From Ralstonia pickettii (GTDB lineage: Bacteria; Pseudomonadota; Gammaproteobacteria; Burkholderiales; Burkholderiaceae), in NCBI RefSeq assembly GCF_000607165.1, contig NZ_JFZG01000002.1:1-64000 (forward strand): a stretch of DNA of 64,000 bases, in the 5' to 3' direction. The notes below the pieces were generated by a model. It had not been told where the DNA came from and ran no database searches. It saw nothing but the letters and a program-made list of their open reading frames with translations. Each line of letters opens with the position of its first letter. The stretch's first letter is position 1. This document shows positions 1 to 11,812 of the stretch, one piece after another. A program made the translations under genes and the position numbers.

Positions 1-135
1 CCGTCATTCATGGCGGTCATAGCGCACGCCTAATTGATAGATAAAAACAATCAAATATACGATTCGATAGCAAGAAGATAGACTGTCTTCCATCGTGAGC
101 GCATCGCTTACTACTCAATCACCGTGGAGCCCGTC
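1..135. promoter_or_regulatory. AT-rich intergenic region upstream of the dps cluster
   Basis: This stretch is much richer in A and T than the rest of the window, especially 31-90. It contains ATAG tetramers at 37-40, 67-70 and 78-81. OxyR sites are built from ATAG/CTAT half sites spaced by about 11 bases, and dps and katG, which lie downstream, are classical OxyR targets, so an OxyR-type site is plausible. The match is only partial: the half sites at +11 and +22 are poor. An upstream gene may end at the TAA at 31-33, but too little of it is visible to name it. Confidence 0.3.
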
Positions 136-210
136 ATGTCCTTGCCGCTTGCCTCGAACACCGTCGCGACCGTGCTGGAATGGCTCGCTGCCTATGGTGA
201 ATCGCACTGA
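136..210 (+). CDS. possible 24-residue peptide
   Basis: A short frame opens with ATG at 136, six bases after a GGAG ribosome-binding sequence (126-129), and ends in TGA at 208-210. The product would be a 24-residue, mildly hydrophobic peptide. I do not recognise it. The well-placed binding sequence and the lack of another gene here are the only support; it may be chance. Confidence 0.2.
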   Translation: MSLPLASNTVATVLEWLAAYGESH

Positions 211-285
211 CCTGATGGATGCATGAAGCTGCCCGCGCTTGTCGTGCGGGCGTCAAGAACGCGCGGGGTCGCAAGGAGAAAAAGC

Positions 286-528
286 ATGGCAATGGTGCGG
301 ATGTTTGTTTCGGAATGGCAGGGGTTTGCGGGCACCGTGCGCGCGTCGCAGGCAGAGGTGCCGACGCTGTCCGGCATGCCCGGCAGCGCGGCCGGTAGGC
401 TCGGCACCCGCGCTGCGGAATCCGCCCGCCTGCAACGCAAGTGGGTGCGCAAGCAGATCGGTCTAACGATCGTGGCTGCCGGCGCTATGATCGTGCTCCT
501 GCACGGCATGGTGCAGCTCATGGTCTGA
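286..528 (+). CDS. small single-span membrane protein of unknown function
   Basis: This 80-residue protein has a soluble N-terminal half and one hydrophobic segment near the C terminus (about residues 58-79) preceded by basic residues (RKWVRKQ), which suggests a tail-anchored inner membrane protein. An upstream in-frame ATG exists at 223, but I chose 286 because AAGGAG lies at 273-278, seven bases before it. I do not recognise a family. It lies upstream of dps and katG in the same direction, so a link to the oxidative-stress response is possible but is only inferred from position. Confidence 0.5.
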   Translation: MAMVRMFVSEWQGFAGTVRASQAEVPTLSGMPGSAAGRLGTRAAESARLQRKWVRKQIGLTIVAAGAMIVLLHGMVQLMV

Positions 529-702
529 TGACCGGCCTGATGCTCGGTTGCCATCCGCTCTGCGTTTCGTCATCGGACGCTGCGACGATCGGAACTTGCT
601 GCGCGAGCGGCAACCGAAAGAAGGCTTGAAGCACGCGTGGCCCGACGCTGAATCAAGCGAAGGGCATCGCGTTTTTGCACACCACTTCATAGGGGAATCC
701 AG

Positions 703-3508
<2,806 letters not shown>

Positions 3509-3526
3509 GCTGCTTTCGGCGGGACT

Positions 3527-3562
3527 AAAATGGCGCCTTGCCTCGTGCAGGCGCCATTTTTC
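3527..3562 (+). terminator. intrinsic terminator after katG
   Basis: A perfect stem of AAAATGGCGCC (3527-3537) with its complement ending in a T run (3550-3561) is separated by a 12-base loop. It lies 19 bases after the katG stop and just before ubiA. It is symmetrical, with an A run on the left, but only plus-strand genes flank it. Confidence 0.8.
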
Positions 3563-3575
3563 TTTGGTGATTTCC

Positions 3576-4451
3576 ATGCAATCGTCCGCCGCCCAACCCA
3601 GCCGCCTCGTGCTCTATGCGCGCCTGATGCGCATGGACAAACCGATCGGCACGCTGCTGCTGCTGTGGCCGACGCTGTGGGCGCTATGGATGGCCGCTGA
3701 TGGCCATCCGCCGGTGTCGCTGGTGGTGATTTTCACGGTCGGCACATTCCTGATGCGCTCGGCTGGCTGCGCCGTCAACGACTGGGCGGATCGCGACTTT
3801 GACAAACACGTCAAACGCACCAAGGAACGGCCGCTGACCGCTGGCCTGATTGCCCCGTGGGAGGCGCTGGCGGTTGCCGCGGCGCTGTCGCTCGTCGCCT
3901 TCACGCTGATCCTGCCGCTCAATGCGCTGACCAAGTGGATGTCGGTGGCGGCCATCGTGATTGCCGGCACGTATCCTTTCTTCAAGCGGTTCTTCGCGAT
4001 TCCGCAGGCGTACCTGGGTATTGCGTTCGGGTTTGGGATTCCGATGGCGTACGCAGCGGTGCAGGATCAGGTGCCGGTGCTGGCGTGGCTGATGCTTGCC
4101 GGCAATGTGTTCTGGGCGATTGCCTACGACACCGCATACGCGATGGTCGATCGCGATGACGATCTGCTCATCGGCATCAAAACGTCGGCCATTACCTTCG
4201 GACGCTACGACGTGGCGGCGATCATGCTGTGCTACGTGGGGTTCTTTGGGATCATGGCCTGGGCTGGCCATGCGATGGCGCTAGGCGTGGCGTATTGGAT
4301 CGGGTTTGCCGCTGCCGTGGCGTTGTCGCTTTGGTATTACCCGATGCTGCAGACGCGGGATCGGATGAAGTGCTTTTTTGTTTTCCGGCATAACAATTGG
4401 CTGGGGGCTTGTTTGTTTGCTGGGGTGGTGGGGGCGTATTTGCTGCGCTAG
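3576..4451 (+). CDS. ubiA: 4-hydroxybenzoate octaprenyltransferase
   Basis: UbiA attaches the polyprenyl tail to 4-hydroxybenzoate in ubiquinone synthesis, in the inner membrane. The 291-residue product shows many hydrophobic spans and both aspartate-rich motifs that bind Mg-diphosphate: NDWADRDFD (68-76) and [12 protein letters not shown] (185-196). I chose ATG at 3576 (MQSSAAQPS) over the TTG at 3564. The last ~30 codons are unusually rich in T and G for this genome (many TTT, TTG and GGG codons), but the protein end still looks like UbiA. It is convergent with proC, with 65 bases between stops. Confidence 0.93.
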   Translation: MQSSAAQPSRLVLYARLMRMDKPIGTLLLLWPTLWALWMAADGHPPVSLVVIFTVGTFLMRSAGCAVNDWADRDFDKHVKRTKERPLTAGLIAPWEALAVAAALSLVAFTLILPLNALTKWMSVAAIVIAGTYPFFKRFFAIPQAYLGIAFGFGIPMAYAAVQDQVPVLAWLMLAGNVFWAIAYDTAYAMVDRDDDLLIGIKTSAITFGRYDVAAIMLCYVGFFGIMAWAGHAMALGVAYWIGFAAAVALSLWYYPMLQTRDRMKCFFVFRHNNWLGACLFAGVVGAYLLR

Positions 4452-4516
4452 GGGGGTGGTGGTGCTTCACCTGTTTCAGCCCCGGCAGGGAACGAAACAC
4501 AGATGGACCGACCGCC

Positions 4517-5341
4517 TCAATCCCGCCCAAACTCCTCCCCCATCTCCTTCCCACGAGCCGCCGCAGCATGCATTGCCCGCACAAAGGCAGCCTTAATATC
4601 GGCCCCTTCCATTGAAGTCAGCGCCGCATAGGTCGTCCCACCCTTGGACGTCACGCGCTCGCGCAGTACCTCAATCGGCTCAGAGGATTGGCCTGCCAGC
4701 GTGGCCGCGCCAATAAACGTCTCGACCGCCAACGTGCGCCCATCCTCTGCCGATAGCCCCAGTTCCTTCGCTGCCTGCTGCATCGCCTCGATGAAATAGA
4801 ACACGTACGCCGGGCCGCTGCCCGAGATGGCGGTCACCGCATCAATCTGCGCCTCGGCGGGCACCCACACGCTCTTGCCGACAGCATTGGCGATGGCGCT
4901 GGCGGTTGCACGGTCGGCATCCGACAGGCCCGCATTGGCGGCCAAGCCGGTCATCCCCAGGCCGGAGAGCGCAGGCGTGTTCGGCATCGCCCGAACCACA
5001 CGTGCGTGCCCATTCAGCCAACGGGACAGATCCTGGATCCGGATGCCCGCCGCCACCGACAGCACGAGGCTGTCACCCAGATGCGGTGCGAGTTGCGCAC
5101 AGACCTCACGCATTTGCTGCGGCTTGACGGCCAGGACGATCACGTCGCGGTCGGCCAGTTCTGCGCCCGGGGAGGCGGCGGTGCGAGCGCCCCAGGTTTG
5201 TTCGGCGCGGCTGCGGGCAGGCTCGGTCGGGTCCACCACCACGATGTTGGCGCCGTGCGCGCCCTTGGCAATGAGGCCGCCGATGAGGGCCGCTGCCATG
5301 TTGCCGCCGCCGATGAAGCCGAGTTTCAGAGTGTCGAGCAT
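4517..5341 (-). CDS. proC: pyrroline-5-carboxylate reductase
   Basis: ProC catalyses the last step of proline synthesis, reducing 1-pyrroline-5-carboxylate with NAD(P)H in the cytoplasm. The 274-residue length is typical. The N-terminal dinucleotide-binding loop GFIGGGNMA begins at residue 8, and the C-terminal helical dimer domain carries the family signature AVTAISGSGPAYVF. It is the second gene of a minus-strand pair, 30 bases after yggS, an arrangement common in proteobacteria. Confidence 0.95.
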   Translation of the reverse strand: MLDTLKLGFIGGGNMAAALIGGLIAKGAHGANIVVVDPTEPARSRAEQTWGARTAASPGAELADRDVIVLAVKPQQMREVCAQLAPHLGDSLVLSVAAGIRIQDLSRWLNGHARVVRAMPNTPALSGLGMTGLAANAGLSDADRATASAIANAVGKSVWVPAEAQIDAVTAISGSGPAYVFYFIEAMQQAAKELGLSAEDGRTLAVETFIGAATLAGQSSEPIEVLRERVTSKGGTTYAALTSMEGADIKAAFVRAMHAAAARGKEMGEEFGRD

Positions 5342-5371
5342 GAGAATGGTGGTGTGAAAGAAAACAGGAAT

Positions 5372-6088
5372 TCAGGCGGTTGCATACTGCCGCGCCCCGA
5401 AGATGGCGCTGCCGACGCGCACAATGGTGGCGCCTTCGGCAATCGCGTCTTCCAGGTCGGCGGACATGCCCATCGACAGCGTATCAAGCGGGATGCCAGC
5501 CTCGCGCAGCCGACCTGCCAGGGCACGCAGATCAGCAAACGGCTTGCGCTGCGCGGCAGGGTTATCGCTCGGCTCGGGCACGGCCATCAGGCCGCGTAAC
5601 TGCAGGCGGGGCAGCGCCGAGACGGCTTGTGCCACGGCAAGCACTTCATCGAAATCGGGCAGCAGACCATGCTTGCTGGCCTGGCGGCTGATGTTGATCT
5701 CAAGACAGACCTGCAGCGGCGGCAAGGTGTCGGGGCGCTGGGCTGACAGCCGCTCGGCAATTTTGAGGCGGTCGACGCTGTGTACCCAGTCGAACTGCTC
5801 GGCCACGGTGCGGGTCTTGTTGCTCTGCAGGGGGCCGATGAAATGCCAACGGATCGGGTCGGCGCCCGTGCGCAAGTCGGACAGCGTGTCGATCTTGGCA
5901 ACGCCTTCCTGCACGTAGTTTTCGCCAAAGAGGCGTTGCCCTGCGGCATGTGCGGCGCGTACGGCATCGGCGTCGAACGTCTTGGAAACGGCCAGCAATG
6001 TGACACCCGCAGCATCGCGCGAAGCCAGTGTGCAGGCCGTTGTGATCCGTTGACGCACGGCTTGCAAGTTGGCGGCGATTACAGACAT
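5372..6088 (-). CDS. yggS: YggS/PROSC-family PLP homeostasis protein
   Basis: This 238-residue protein is a single-domain alanine-racemase-like barrel that binds pyridoxal 5'-phosphate and buffers free vitamin B6. The PLP lysine is K36 in LLAVSKTFDA, and the later motifs FGENYVQE and HFIGPLQSNK are diagnostic. The frame extends upstream to 6118, but the conserved start MSVIAANLQ is at 6088. It is the first gene of the yggS-proC pair and is divergent from pilT. Confidence 0.93.
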   Translation of the reverse strand: MSVIAANLQAVRQRITTACTLASRDAAGVTLLAVSKTFDADAVRAAHAAGQRLFGENYVQEGVAKIDTLSDLRTGADPIRWHFIGPLQSNKTRTVAEQFDWVHSVDRLKIAERLSAQRPDTLPPLQVCLEINISRQASKHGLLPDFDEVLAVAQAVSALPRLQLRGLMAVPEPSDNPAAQRKPFADLRALAGRLREAGIPLDTLSMGMSADLEDAIAEGATIVRVGSAIFGARQYATA

Positions 6089-6210
6089 AATCCGGCGACG
6101 TTTGTTACAAATAAACAAGGTTCCGGCACGTCAAATCAACGGCTCGGAGCGCGTCTGGAGGCGCCATTGCGACGCCCGGGCGACATAAAAAAGTCGGGGG
6201 TCATTATAAG

Positions 6211-7254
6211 ATGGACATCGCGCAGCTTCTGGCGTTTTCCGCCAAGAACAAGGCGTCGGACTTGCACCTGTCGGCCGGACTGCCGCCGATGATCCGGATC
6301 CACGGCGACATGCGCCGGATCAACGTGCCGCCGCTCACGCACCAAGATGTGCACTCCATGGTGTACGACATCATGAGCGACGGGCAGCGCAAGGTCTACG
6401 AAGAGAACCTGGAAGTCGACTTCTCGTTTGAGATTCCAGGGCTCTCACGTTTCCGGGTCAACGCGTTCAACCAGAACCGCGGTGCTTCAGCGGTGTTCCG
6501 GACGATTCCGTCGAAGGTGCTCTCGCTGGATGACCTGAAGGCGCCGGCCGTGTTTGCGGACCTGGCGATGAAGCCGCGCGGCCTGGTGCTCGTCACGGGC
6601 CCGACCGGTTCGGGCAAGTCGACGACGCTTGCCGCGATGGTCAACCACCGCAACGAAAACGACATGGGCCACATCCTCACGGTGGAGGACCCAATCGAAT
6701 TCGTGCACGAATCGAAGAAAAGCCTGATCAACCAGCGCGAGCTTGGTCCGCATACGCACTCATTCGCCAATGCGCTGAAGTCGGCACTGCGTGAAGACCC
6801 GGACGTGGTGCTGGTCGGCGAATTGCGTGACCTTGAGACCATTCGCCTGGCGCTCACCGCCGCAGAAACCGGCCACTTGGTGTTTGGCACGCTGCACACC
6901 AGCTCGGCCGCCAAAACAATCGACCGGGTCGTCGACGTGTTTCCGTCGGACGAGAAGGAGATGGTCCGGACCATGCTTTCCGAATCGCTGGAGGCGGTGA
7001 TCTCGCAGACGCTGCTCAAGACGCGCGACGGTTCGGGCCGGATTGCGGCGCATGAAATCATGATTGCCACGCCGGCCATCCGTCACTTGATCCGCGAGAA
7101 CAAGATCTCGCAGATGTACTCGATGATGCAGACGAGCAGCGGTATGGGCATGCAGACGCTCGACCAGTGCCTGTCGGAGCTGATCAAGCGCTCGGCGATC
7201 AACTACGCAGACGCGCGCGCCATCGCCAAGAACCCGGACGCGTTCGCGAGCTGA
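6211..7254 (+). CDS. pilT: type IV pilus retraction ATPase PilT
   Basis: PilT is the hexameric cytoplasmic motor that depolymerises type IV pili and powers twitching motility. The 347-residue length is typical. The N-terminal PAS-like domain is followed by a RecA-like domain with Walker A GPTGSGKST (about 130-138), an Asp box (EDPIEFVHES), Walker B (VLVGELRD) and the His box (GHLVFGTLHT). The C-terminal retraction helix with AIRHLIRENK is intact. pilU follows after 66 bases; the two genes probably form an operon. Confidence 0.97.
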   Translation: MDIAQLLAFSAKNKASDLHLSAGLPPMIRIHGDMRRINVPPLTHQDVHSMVYDIMSDGQRKVYEENLEVDFSFEIPGLSRFRVNAFNQNRGASAVFRTIPSKVLSLDDLKAPAVFADLAMKPRGLVLVTGPTGSGKSTTLAAMVNHRNENDMGHILTVEDPIEFVHESKKSLINQRELGPHTHSFANALKSALREDPDVVLVGELRDLETIRLALTAAETGHLVFGTLHTSSAAKTIDRVVDVFPSDEKEMVRTMLSESLEAVISQTLLKTRDGSGRIAAHEIMIATPAIRHLIRENKISQMYSMMQTSSGMGMQTLDQCLSELIKRSAINYADARAIAKNPDAFAS

Positions 7255-7320
7255 CACGCGAACTGATGCGCTGACTGACACGTCGGCGCGCTTTCCAATT
7301 TTCTTCAGGAGGGGCACGCC

Positions 7321-8460
7321 ATGCTGGACCGCGAAGCCGCCACCAAATACATCCACGAACTCTTGCAGTTGATGGTGAACAGCCGTGGCTCGGACTTGTT
7401 CATCACGTCGGAATTTCCGCCCGCGATCAAGGTGGACGGCAAGGTCACGCCGATCTCGCAGCAGCCGCTGAATGCCGTGCAGGCTGTCGGTCTGGTCAAG
7501 TCGATCATGAACGAGAAGCAGCTGCGCGAGTACGAAGACAGCTCGGAATGCAACTTCGCCATCACAGCGCCGGGTGCGGGGCGTTTCCGCGTGTCGGCGT
7601 TCATGCAGCAGGGCCGCGCCGGCATGGTGCTGCGGACCATCAACACGAAGATCCCGACGCTGGACGAACTGGATTTGCCGCCGAGCCTGAACGAGATCGT
7701 GATGAGCAAGCGCGGGCTGGTGATCGTGGTGGGTGCAACGGGCTCGGGCAAGTCGACCTCGCTGGCGGCGATGGTGGGCTATCGCAATGCGAATTCGTAC
7801 GGCCACATCATCACCATTGAAGATCCGGTGGAATACGTGCACACGCACCAGAACTGCGTGGTGACGCAGCGTGAGGTGGGCGTGGATACGGAGTCCTGGC
7901 ACGTGGCGCTGAAGAACACGCTGCGCCAGGCGCCGGACGTGATCCTGATCGGCGAAATCCGGGACCGCGACACGATGGAATACGCCATCCAGTATGCGGA
8001 AACGGGCCACCTGTGCCTCGCCACGCTGCACGCCAACAGCTCGAACCAGGCCATCGACCGGATCATCAACTTCTTCCCGGAAGAGAAGCGTCAGCAGTTG
8101 CTGATCGACTTGTCGCTGCACCTGCGCGCGATGATCGCGCAACGCCTGCTGCCGCGTCAGGGCAGGAAAGGGCGCGTACCGGCGGTCGAAATCATGCTGG
8201 CCACCCCGCTGGTGCAGGACCTCATCTTCAAGGGCGAGGTGCATGAGCTGAAGGAGGTCATGAAGAAATCCCGCGAGCAGGGGATGATCTCGTTCGACCA
8301 GGCGCTGTTCGAGCTGTACGAGGAAAACAAGATCACCTACGAGGATGCGCTGCGCAACGCGGACTCCCTCAACGATCTGCGCCTGCAGATCAAGCTGCAC
8401 AGCAAGCGCGGCGGGCAGACAGATCTGTCTGCCGGCACTGAACATCTCAACGTCGTGTGA
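7321..8460 (+). CDS. pilU: PilT-dependent pilus ATPase PilU
   Basis: PilU is an accessory retraction ATPase that works with PilT. The 379-residue protein has Walker A GATGSGKST (about 138-146), an aspartate box (EDPVEYVHTH), Walker B (VILIGEIRD) and the His box (GHLCLATLHA). The longer C-terminal tail distinguishes it from PilT. A strong AGGAGG ribosome-binding site precedes the ATG. The gene lies between pilT and the minor pilin operon in the same direction. Confidence 0.95.
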   Translation: MLDREAATKYIHELLQLMVNSRGSDLFITSEFPPAIKVDGKVTPISQQPLNAVQAVGLVKSIMNEKQLREYEDSSECNFAITAPGAGRFRVSAFMQQGRAGMVLRTINTKIPTLDELDLPPSLNEIVMSKRGLVIVVGATGSGKSTSLAAMVGYRNANSYGHIITIEDPVEYVHTHQNCVVTQREVGVDTESWHVALKNTLRQAPDVILIGEIRDRDTMEYAIQYAETGHLCLATLHANSSNQAIDRIINFFPEEKRQQLLIDLSLHLRAMIAQRLLPRQGRKGRVPAVEIMLATPLVQDLIFKGEVHELKEVMKKSREQGMISFDQALFELYEENKITYEDALRNADSLNDLRLQIKLHSKRGGQTDLSAGTEHLNVV

Positions 8461-8494
8461 TGTGTCGAAAGCGCTACACCATTTGAGGTAATTT

Positions 8495-8517
8495 GCGGCG
8501 CATAACGTTTGCGCCGC
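8495..8517 (+). terminator. stem-loop after pilU
   Basis: A perfect 8-base stem (8495-8502 with 8510-8517) has a 7-base loop, 35 bases after the pilU stop. There is no T run after it, so it may act as an RNA-stabilising end or a weak terminator between pilU and the minor pilin operon. Confidence 0.4.
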
Positions 8518-8645
8518 TCGGAAGGCCACCCGGCCGTCATGATCTTTCCTTAATATTTGCTGAGAATTGCCGTTTAAGCGGTGAGCGGGCCTGCCAAGTC
8601 ATCGGCGGGCGCGCATCAAAACGATAAAAGCAACAGCAAATCCGG

Positions 8646-9095
8646 GTGGGTAAAAACGTGGCAAGCAAGCCGAGGTGTCAGCGCGCGCGGGCGGCGCGGG
8701 GCTTTACGCTGATTGAGCTGATGATCACAGTGGCCATTGTCGCCATCCTGTCGATCATTGCGTATCCCAGCTACGTCCAGTACATCGTCCGCTCCAATCG
8801 CGCAGCGGCGGAATCCTTCATGCAGGAAGTGGCGTCCGCGCAGGAGCGCTTCCTGCTCGACAACCGTGCCTATGCGCCGGACCTCACGACGCTGCAATAC
8901 GCCAGCAATGTGCCGGCCAACGTTTCGCCAAACTACACCTTCACGTTGAGCGCCAGCAGTGTGCCGCCGTCCTACCAACTGGCGGCGACTCCGCAGGGCT
9001 CGCAGCAGGTGAACGACACCGCATGCGGCACGCTCACCCTGACCAACACTGGTGCCAAGGGGGCGTCCACTGGCGCCTCGAACTGCTGGAAGTGA
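8646..9095 (+). CDS. pilE: type IV pilin-like protein, PilE family
   Basis: This 149-residue pilin-like protein carries a class III signal: a basic leader ending AARG, then FTLIELMITVAIVAIL with Glu at +5 of the mature protein. Cleavage by PilD is expected after G19. The C-terminal half has a cysteine pair (C at TACGTL and at SNCWK) that would form the pilin D-loop. Start is GTG at 8646 or GTG at 8658; neither has a strong binding site. It opens the operon pilE-fimT-pilV-pilW-pilX-pilY1, so it is more likely a minor pilin that primes assembly than the major subunit. Confidence 0.85.
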   Translation: MGKNVASKPRCQRARAARGFTLIELMITVAIVAILSIIAYPSYVQYIVRSNRAAAESFMQEVASAQERFLLDNRAYAPDLTTLQYASNVPANVSPNYTFTLSASSVPPSYQLAATPQGSQQVNDTACGTLTLTNTGAKGASTGASNCWK

Positions 9096-9103
9096 GGCGA
9101 GGC

Positions 9104-9577
9104 ATGAATATCCTGCGCAAGCCCATTCAAGGTTTCACGCTGACCGAGCTGATGGTCACGCTGGCCGTGCTCGCCATTCTCGTGACGATTGCCGTGCCGT
9201 CGTTCTCCGGAATGATTGCGACGCAGGCCACACGCAATGCGTCGTTTGATCTGTCGTCCGCCGTGTCGTTGGCGCGTGCGGAGGCGGTCAAGCAGAACGC
9301 CATCGCCACCGTCTCGACCACCAGCACGTGGGCGACCGGCTGGACGCTGACGGTGGGCACGCCCGCCACGGTGATCCGCACGTTCGGCCCGTACAGCGGC
9401 GTCACCATTGCCGCGAGCAACGGCAACACGCTGTCGTTCGGCAACGATGGCCGACCGACTGCAGGTGGCGTCACGTTCCAGGTCACGCCGACGAGCGCGT
9501 CGCAATCGGTCTCGTCGAGTTGCGTACAGGTGGGCGGCACCGGCCGCGTCGCCGTGGTTTCGGGAACGTGCTCATGA
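9104..9577 (+). CDS. fimT: minor pilin FimT/GspH family
   Basis: This 157-residue prepilin has the leader MNILRKPIQG followed by FTLTELMVTLAVLAILV, with Glu at +5. The remainder matches the FimT/GspH minor pseudopilin pattern (SFSGMIATQATRNASFDL, SLARAEAVKQN). The start at 9104 is chosen because it gives a normal short leader and has GAGGCGAGG directly upstream; the frame is open further upstream inside pilE. Its stop overlaps the pilV start by ATGA. FimT homologues can bind DNA during uptake in some competent bacteria; whether this one does is not visible. Confidence 0.87.
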   Translation: MNILRKPIQGFTLTELMVTLAVLAILVTIAVPSFSGMIATQATRNASFDLSSAVSLARAEAVKQNAIATVSTTSTWATGWTLTVGTPATVIRTFGPYSGVTIAASNGNTLSFGNDGRPTAGGVTFQVTPTSASQSVSSSCVQVGGTGRVAVVSGTCS

Positions 9578-10176
9578 ACGCCATCGCACATTTGTCACAT
9601 CGCCGGTTACGCAAGGCCGGGCAGCGTGGGTCGACGCTGATCGAAATCCTGATTTCGGTCGTGATCCTGCTGGTGGCGCTGCTGGGCGCGGCCGGAATGA
9701 TGGTTCGCTCGAACCAGTCCGAGATGGAGTCCTACCAGCGCGTGCAGGCCCTGACGCTGTTGCAGGACATGGCTGCGCGGCTCAATGCCAACCGCCAGGT
9801 GGCCTCGTGCTACGCCGTGGCCGGTGCGATCACCACGGCCGGCACGGGCGGTGTCTCGGCACCCAGTTGCACGACTGGCACGGCCGCGCAGCAAGCCACT
9901 GTCACCACCGATCTCGCGGCTTGGAACAATGCGCTGCTCGGCAATACGGAGACCGCCGCCAGCGGCACCGTTGCCCTGGGCGCCATGATCGGCGCGCGCG
10001 GCTGTATCGAGGCCGTCGACACGGTCAACCAGATCTATCGCGTGACCGTCGCATGGCAAGGCCTGGTGCAGACCGTGGCGCCGGCGCTGCCTTGCGGCAG
10101 CGGCAGCGGCAATTACGGTAACGACGCCTATCGGCGCGCCATCAGCGTGCAGGTGCGCATGGGGGTGCTGTCATGA
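9574..10176 (+). CDS. pilV: minor pilin PilV
   Basis: This 200-residue prepilin has a leader ending GQRG, then STLIEILISVVILLVALLG with Glu at +5. PilV is one of the minor pilins forming the tip complex with PilW, PilX and PilY1. The start at 9574 overlaps the fimT stop (ATGA), and the stop overlaps the pilW start in the same way, which indicates translational coupling. The longer open frame starting at 9328 is out-of-gene extension. Confidence 0.87.
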   Translation: MNAIAHLSHRRLRKAGQRGSTLIEILISVVILLVALLGAAGMMVRSNQSEMESYQRVQALTLLQDMAARLNANRQVASCYAVAGAITTAGTGGVSAPSCTTGTAAQQATVTTDLAAWNNALLGNTETAASGTVALGAMIGARGCIEAVDTVNQIYRVTVAWQGLVQTVAPALPCGSGSGNYGNDAYRRAISVQVRMGVLS

Positions 10177-11210
10177 CGCCGAATCGCACCTTGCGACGTT
10201 TGCAGCGCGGGATGTCGCTGGTCGAACTGATGGTCGGCTTGGCGCTGGGGCTGTTGCTGCTGACCGCGTTGGCAAGCCTGTATGCGTCCACCTCGCAATC
10301 GCGCGTGCAACTGGGCAACAGCGCCACGCAGATCGAGAACGGCCGCTATGCGCTCGACATCATCAGCCAGGAAGTCGGGCTCGGAGGCTTCCTCGGTGAT
10401 CTGAATCTGCTGGGAACCTCAGCGCTGGCCACGCCCGATGTGTGCGCAAGCGCCACCAACGCACTTGGCTTTACCAACAGCCCTGCCACGGTGCCCGTTG
10501 CCATCTACGGCTATGCCGCCAATACGAACCCGGCAACGTGTTTGCCGAACCTATCGCTCAATTCGGAAATCCTGGTGGTGCGACGCGTGTCAACCGCGGC
10601 CGTGTTGCCCAGTGCGATCGTTGCGGGTCAGACCTACTTGCAGGATTCGTTCTGCAGTACGGACACCGCCCCCTTTGTCTTCAGCAGCAACAGCGCGGAC
10701 TTCGTGTTGAAAGACAAAACCTGTGCAAATCCGGCCCCGGTGCGCCAGGTGAGCATACGGGCTTTCTATATTGCTACGTGTGACCGCTGCAACGGCAGCG
10801 ACAACGGGCTCAATACGCTCAAGATGGTCGAGTTCTCCAATGGCGCGCTGCAGCCGCCCAACTCAATCGCCCAGGGCATCGACGACTTGCATTTCGCCTA
10901 TGGCGTTGACATGGACGGCAACGGTTCGCCCGATTGCTATGTCGCCAATCCGGGCATCGACAACAGCGCCGCGTGCACCAATGTGGCCGGCTACAACTGG
11001 ACCGCATCCGCCGCCACGAACTGGAGCAACGTGACCGCCGTACGCATCAACGTGCTTGCGCGCACGCTGGGCGTGTCGCCGGGCTGGACGGACACGCGGT
11101 CTTACGACATGGGCCGCGGCACGCTCACCGCCCCTTTCAACGATGGCTATAAGCGACACGTCTATGCGGAACTCGCACGCGTCGCCAATGTAGCCGGCCC
11201 ACGGGAGTAG
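10173..11210 (+). CDS. pilW: minor pilin PilW
   Basis: This 345-residue protein has the leader MTPNRTLRRLQRG followed by MSLVELMVGLALGLLLL, with Glu at +5, then the PilW-typical ENGRYALDIISQEVGLGGF. PilW joins PilV and PilX in the priming complex that carries PilY1 at the pilus tip. It overlaps pilV by four bases and is followed by pilX after two bases. Confidence 0.9.
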   Translation: MTPNRTLRRLQRGMSLVELMVGLALGLLLLTALASLYASTSQSRVQLGNSATQIENGRYALDIISQEVGLGGFLGDLNLLGTSALATPDVCASATNALGFTNSPATVPVAIYGYAANTNPATCLPNLSLNSEILVVRRVSTAAVLPSAIVAGQTYLQDSFCSTDTAPFVFSSNSADFVLKDKTCANPAPVRQVSIRAFYIATCDRCNGSDNGLNTLKMVEFSNGALQPPNSIAQGIDDLHFAYGVDMDGNGSPDCYVANPGIDNSAACTNVAGYNWTASAATNWSNVTAVRINVLARTLGVSPGWTDTRSYDMGRGTLTAPFNDGYKRHVYAELARVANVAGPRE

Positions 11211-11212
11211 CC

Positions 11213-11782
11213 ATGCGGCGCTTATCGGTTCGCCAATCGGCACGTCAGTCGGGCGTGACCCTTGTTGTCACGCTGATTTTCCTGGCGATCTTCATGGGCA
11301 TCGTCGTGATGATGATGAACTCGGGCGTGATCAACACCAAGATCGCCGCCAACCAGCAATACGGCCTGGAAGCGCGCAGCGCTGCGCAGCAGGGCATTGA
11401 GCAGGTCATCAGCGTCGATTTCACCTCGAACCCCGTCGCCACCAACGTGCCGGTGGACGTGAACGGCGATGGCAAGACGGACTACACGGCGCAGGTGGCA
11501 GCGCCAACATGTCTGGCGACCAAGCAGATCTCCAATACCCAGTTGACGTTAGACCCGACCAACCCGAATTTCGCCACCGATTCATCCTGCTTTGGTGGCG
11601 TCAACACCAATTCCGATACGGGGCTGCTGACCAAGGCGGGCACCCCTGGCGGCATGTCGAACTGTAGCGCGACGCAATGGGACGTCTCCGCCACCGTCAA
11701 CGATGCGAACGCAACAAAAACGAACACCACATTACATCAGGGTGTCGCTGTACGGGTACTGACTGGCACGTTGTGCCCGTAA
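11213..11782 (+). CDS. pilX: minor pilin PilX
   Basis: This 189-residue pilin-like protein has the basic leader MRRLSVRQSARQSG followed by VTLVVTLIFLAIFMGIVVMM. It lacks the +5 glutamate (Val instead), as is usual for PilX-type minor pilins that cap the filament. The ARSAAQQGIEQ motif after the helix is characteristic. It sits between pilW and pilY1 in a tightly packed operon. Confidence 0.88.
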   Translation: MRRLSVRQSARQSGVTLVVTLIFLAIFMGIVVMMMNSGVINTKIAANQQYGLEARSAAQQGIEQVISVDFTSNPVATNVPVDVNGDGKTDYTAQVAAPTCLATKQISNTQLTLDPTNPNFATDSSCFGGVNTNSDTGLLTKAGTPGGMSNCSATQWDVSATVNDANATKTNTTLHQGVAVRVLTGTLCP

Positions 11783-11812
11783 GCCCGAACGCGCCAAGCC
11801 AGGAAGACTGAC

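Noticed and set aside
31-90. A full OxyR binding site upstream of the dps cluster
   Set aside because: ATAG half sites are present, but the four-half-site spacing pattern is not met well enough to call it; only a weak regulatory region is reported.
6760-8529. A 589-codon minus-strand open frame opposite pilT and pilU
   Set aside because: It covers two clear ATPase genes in antisense and has the Arg/His-rich composition of a shadow frame.
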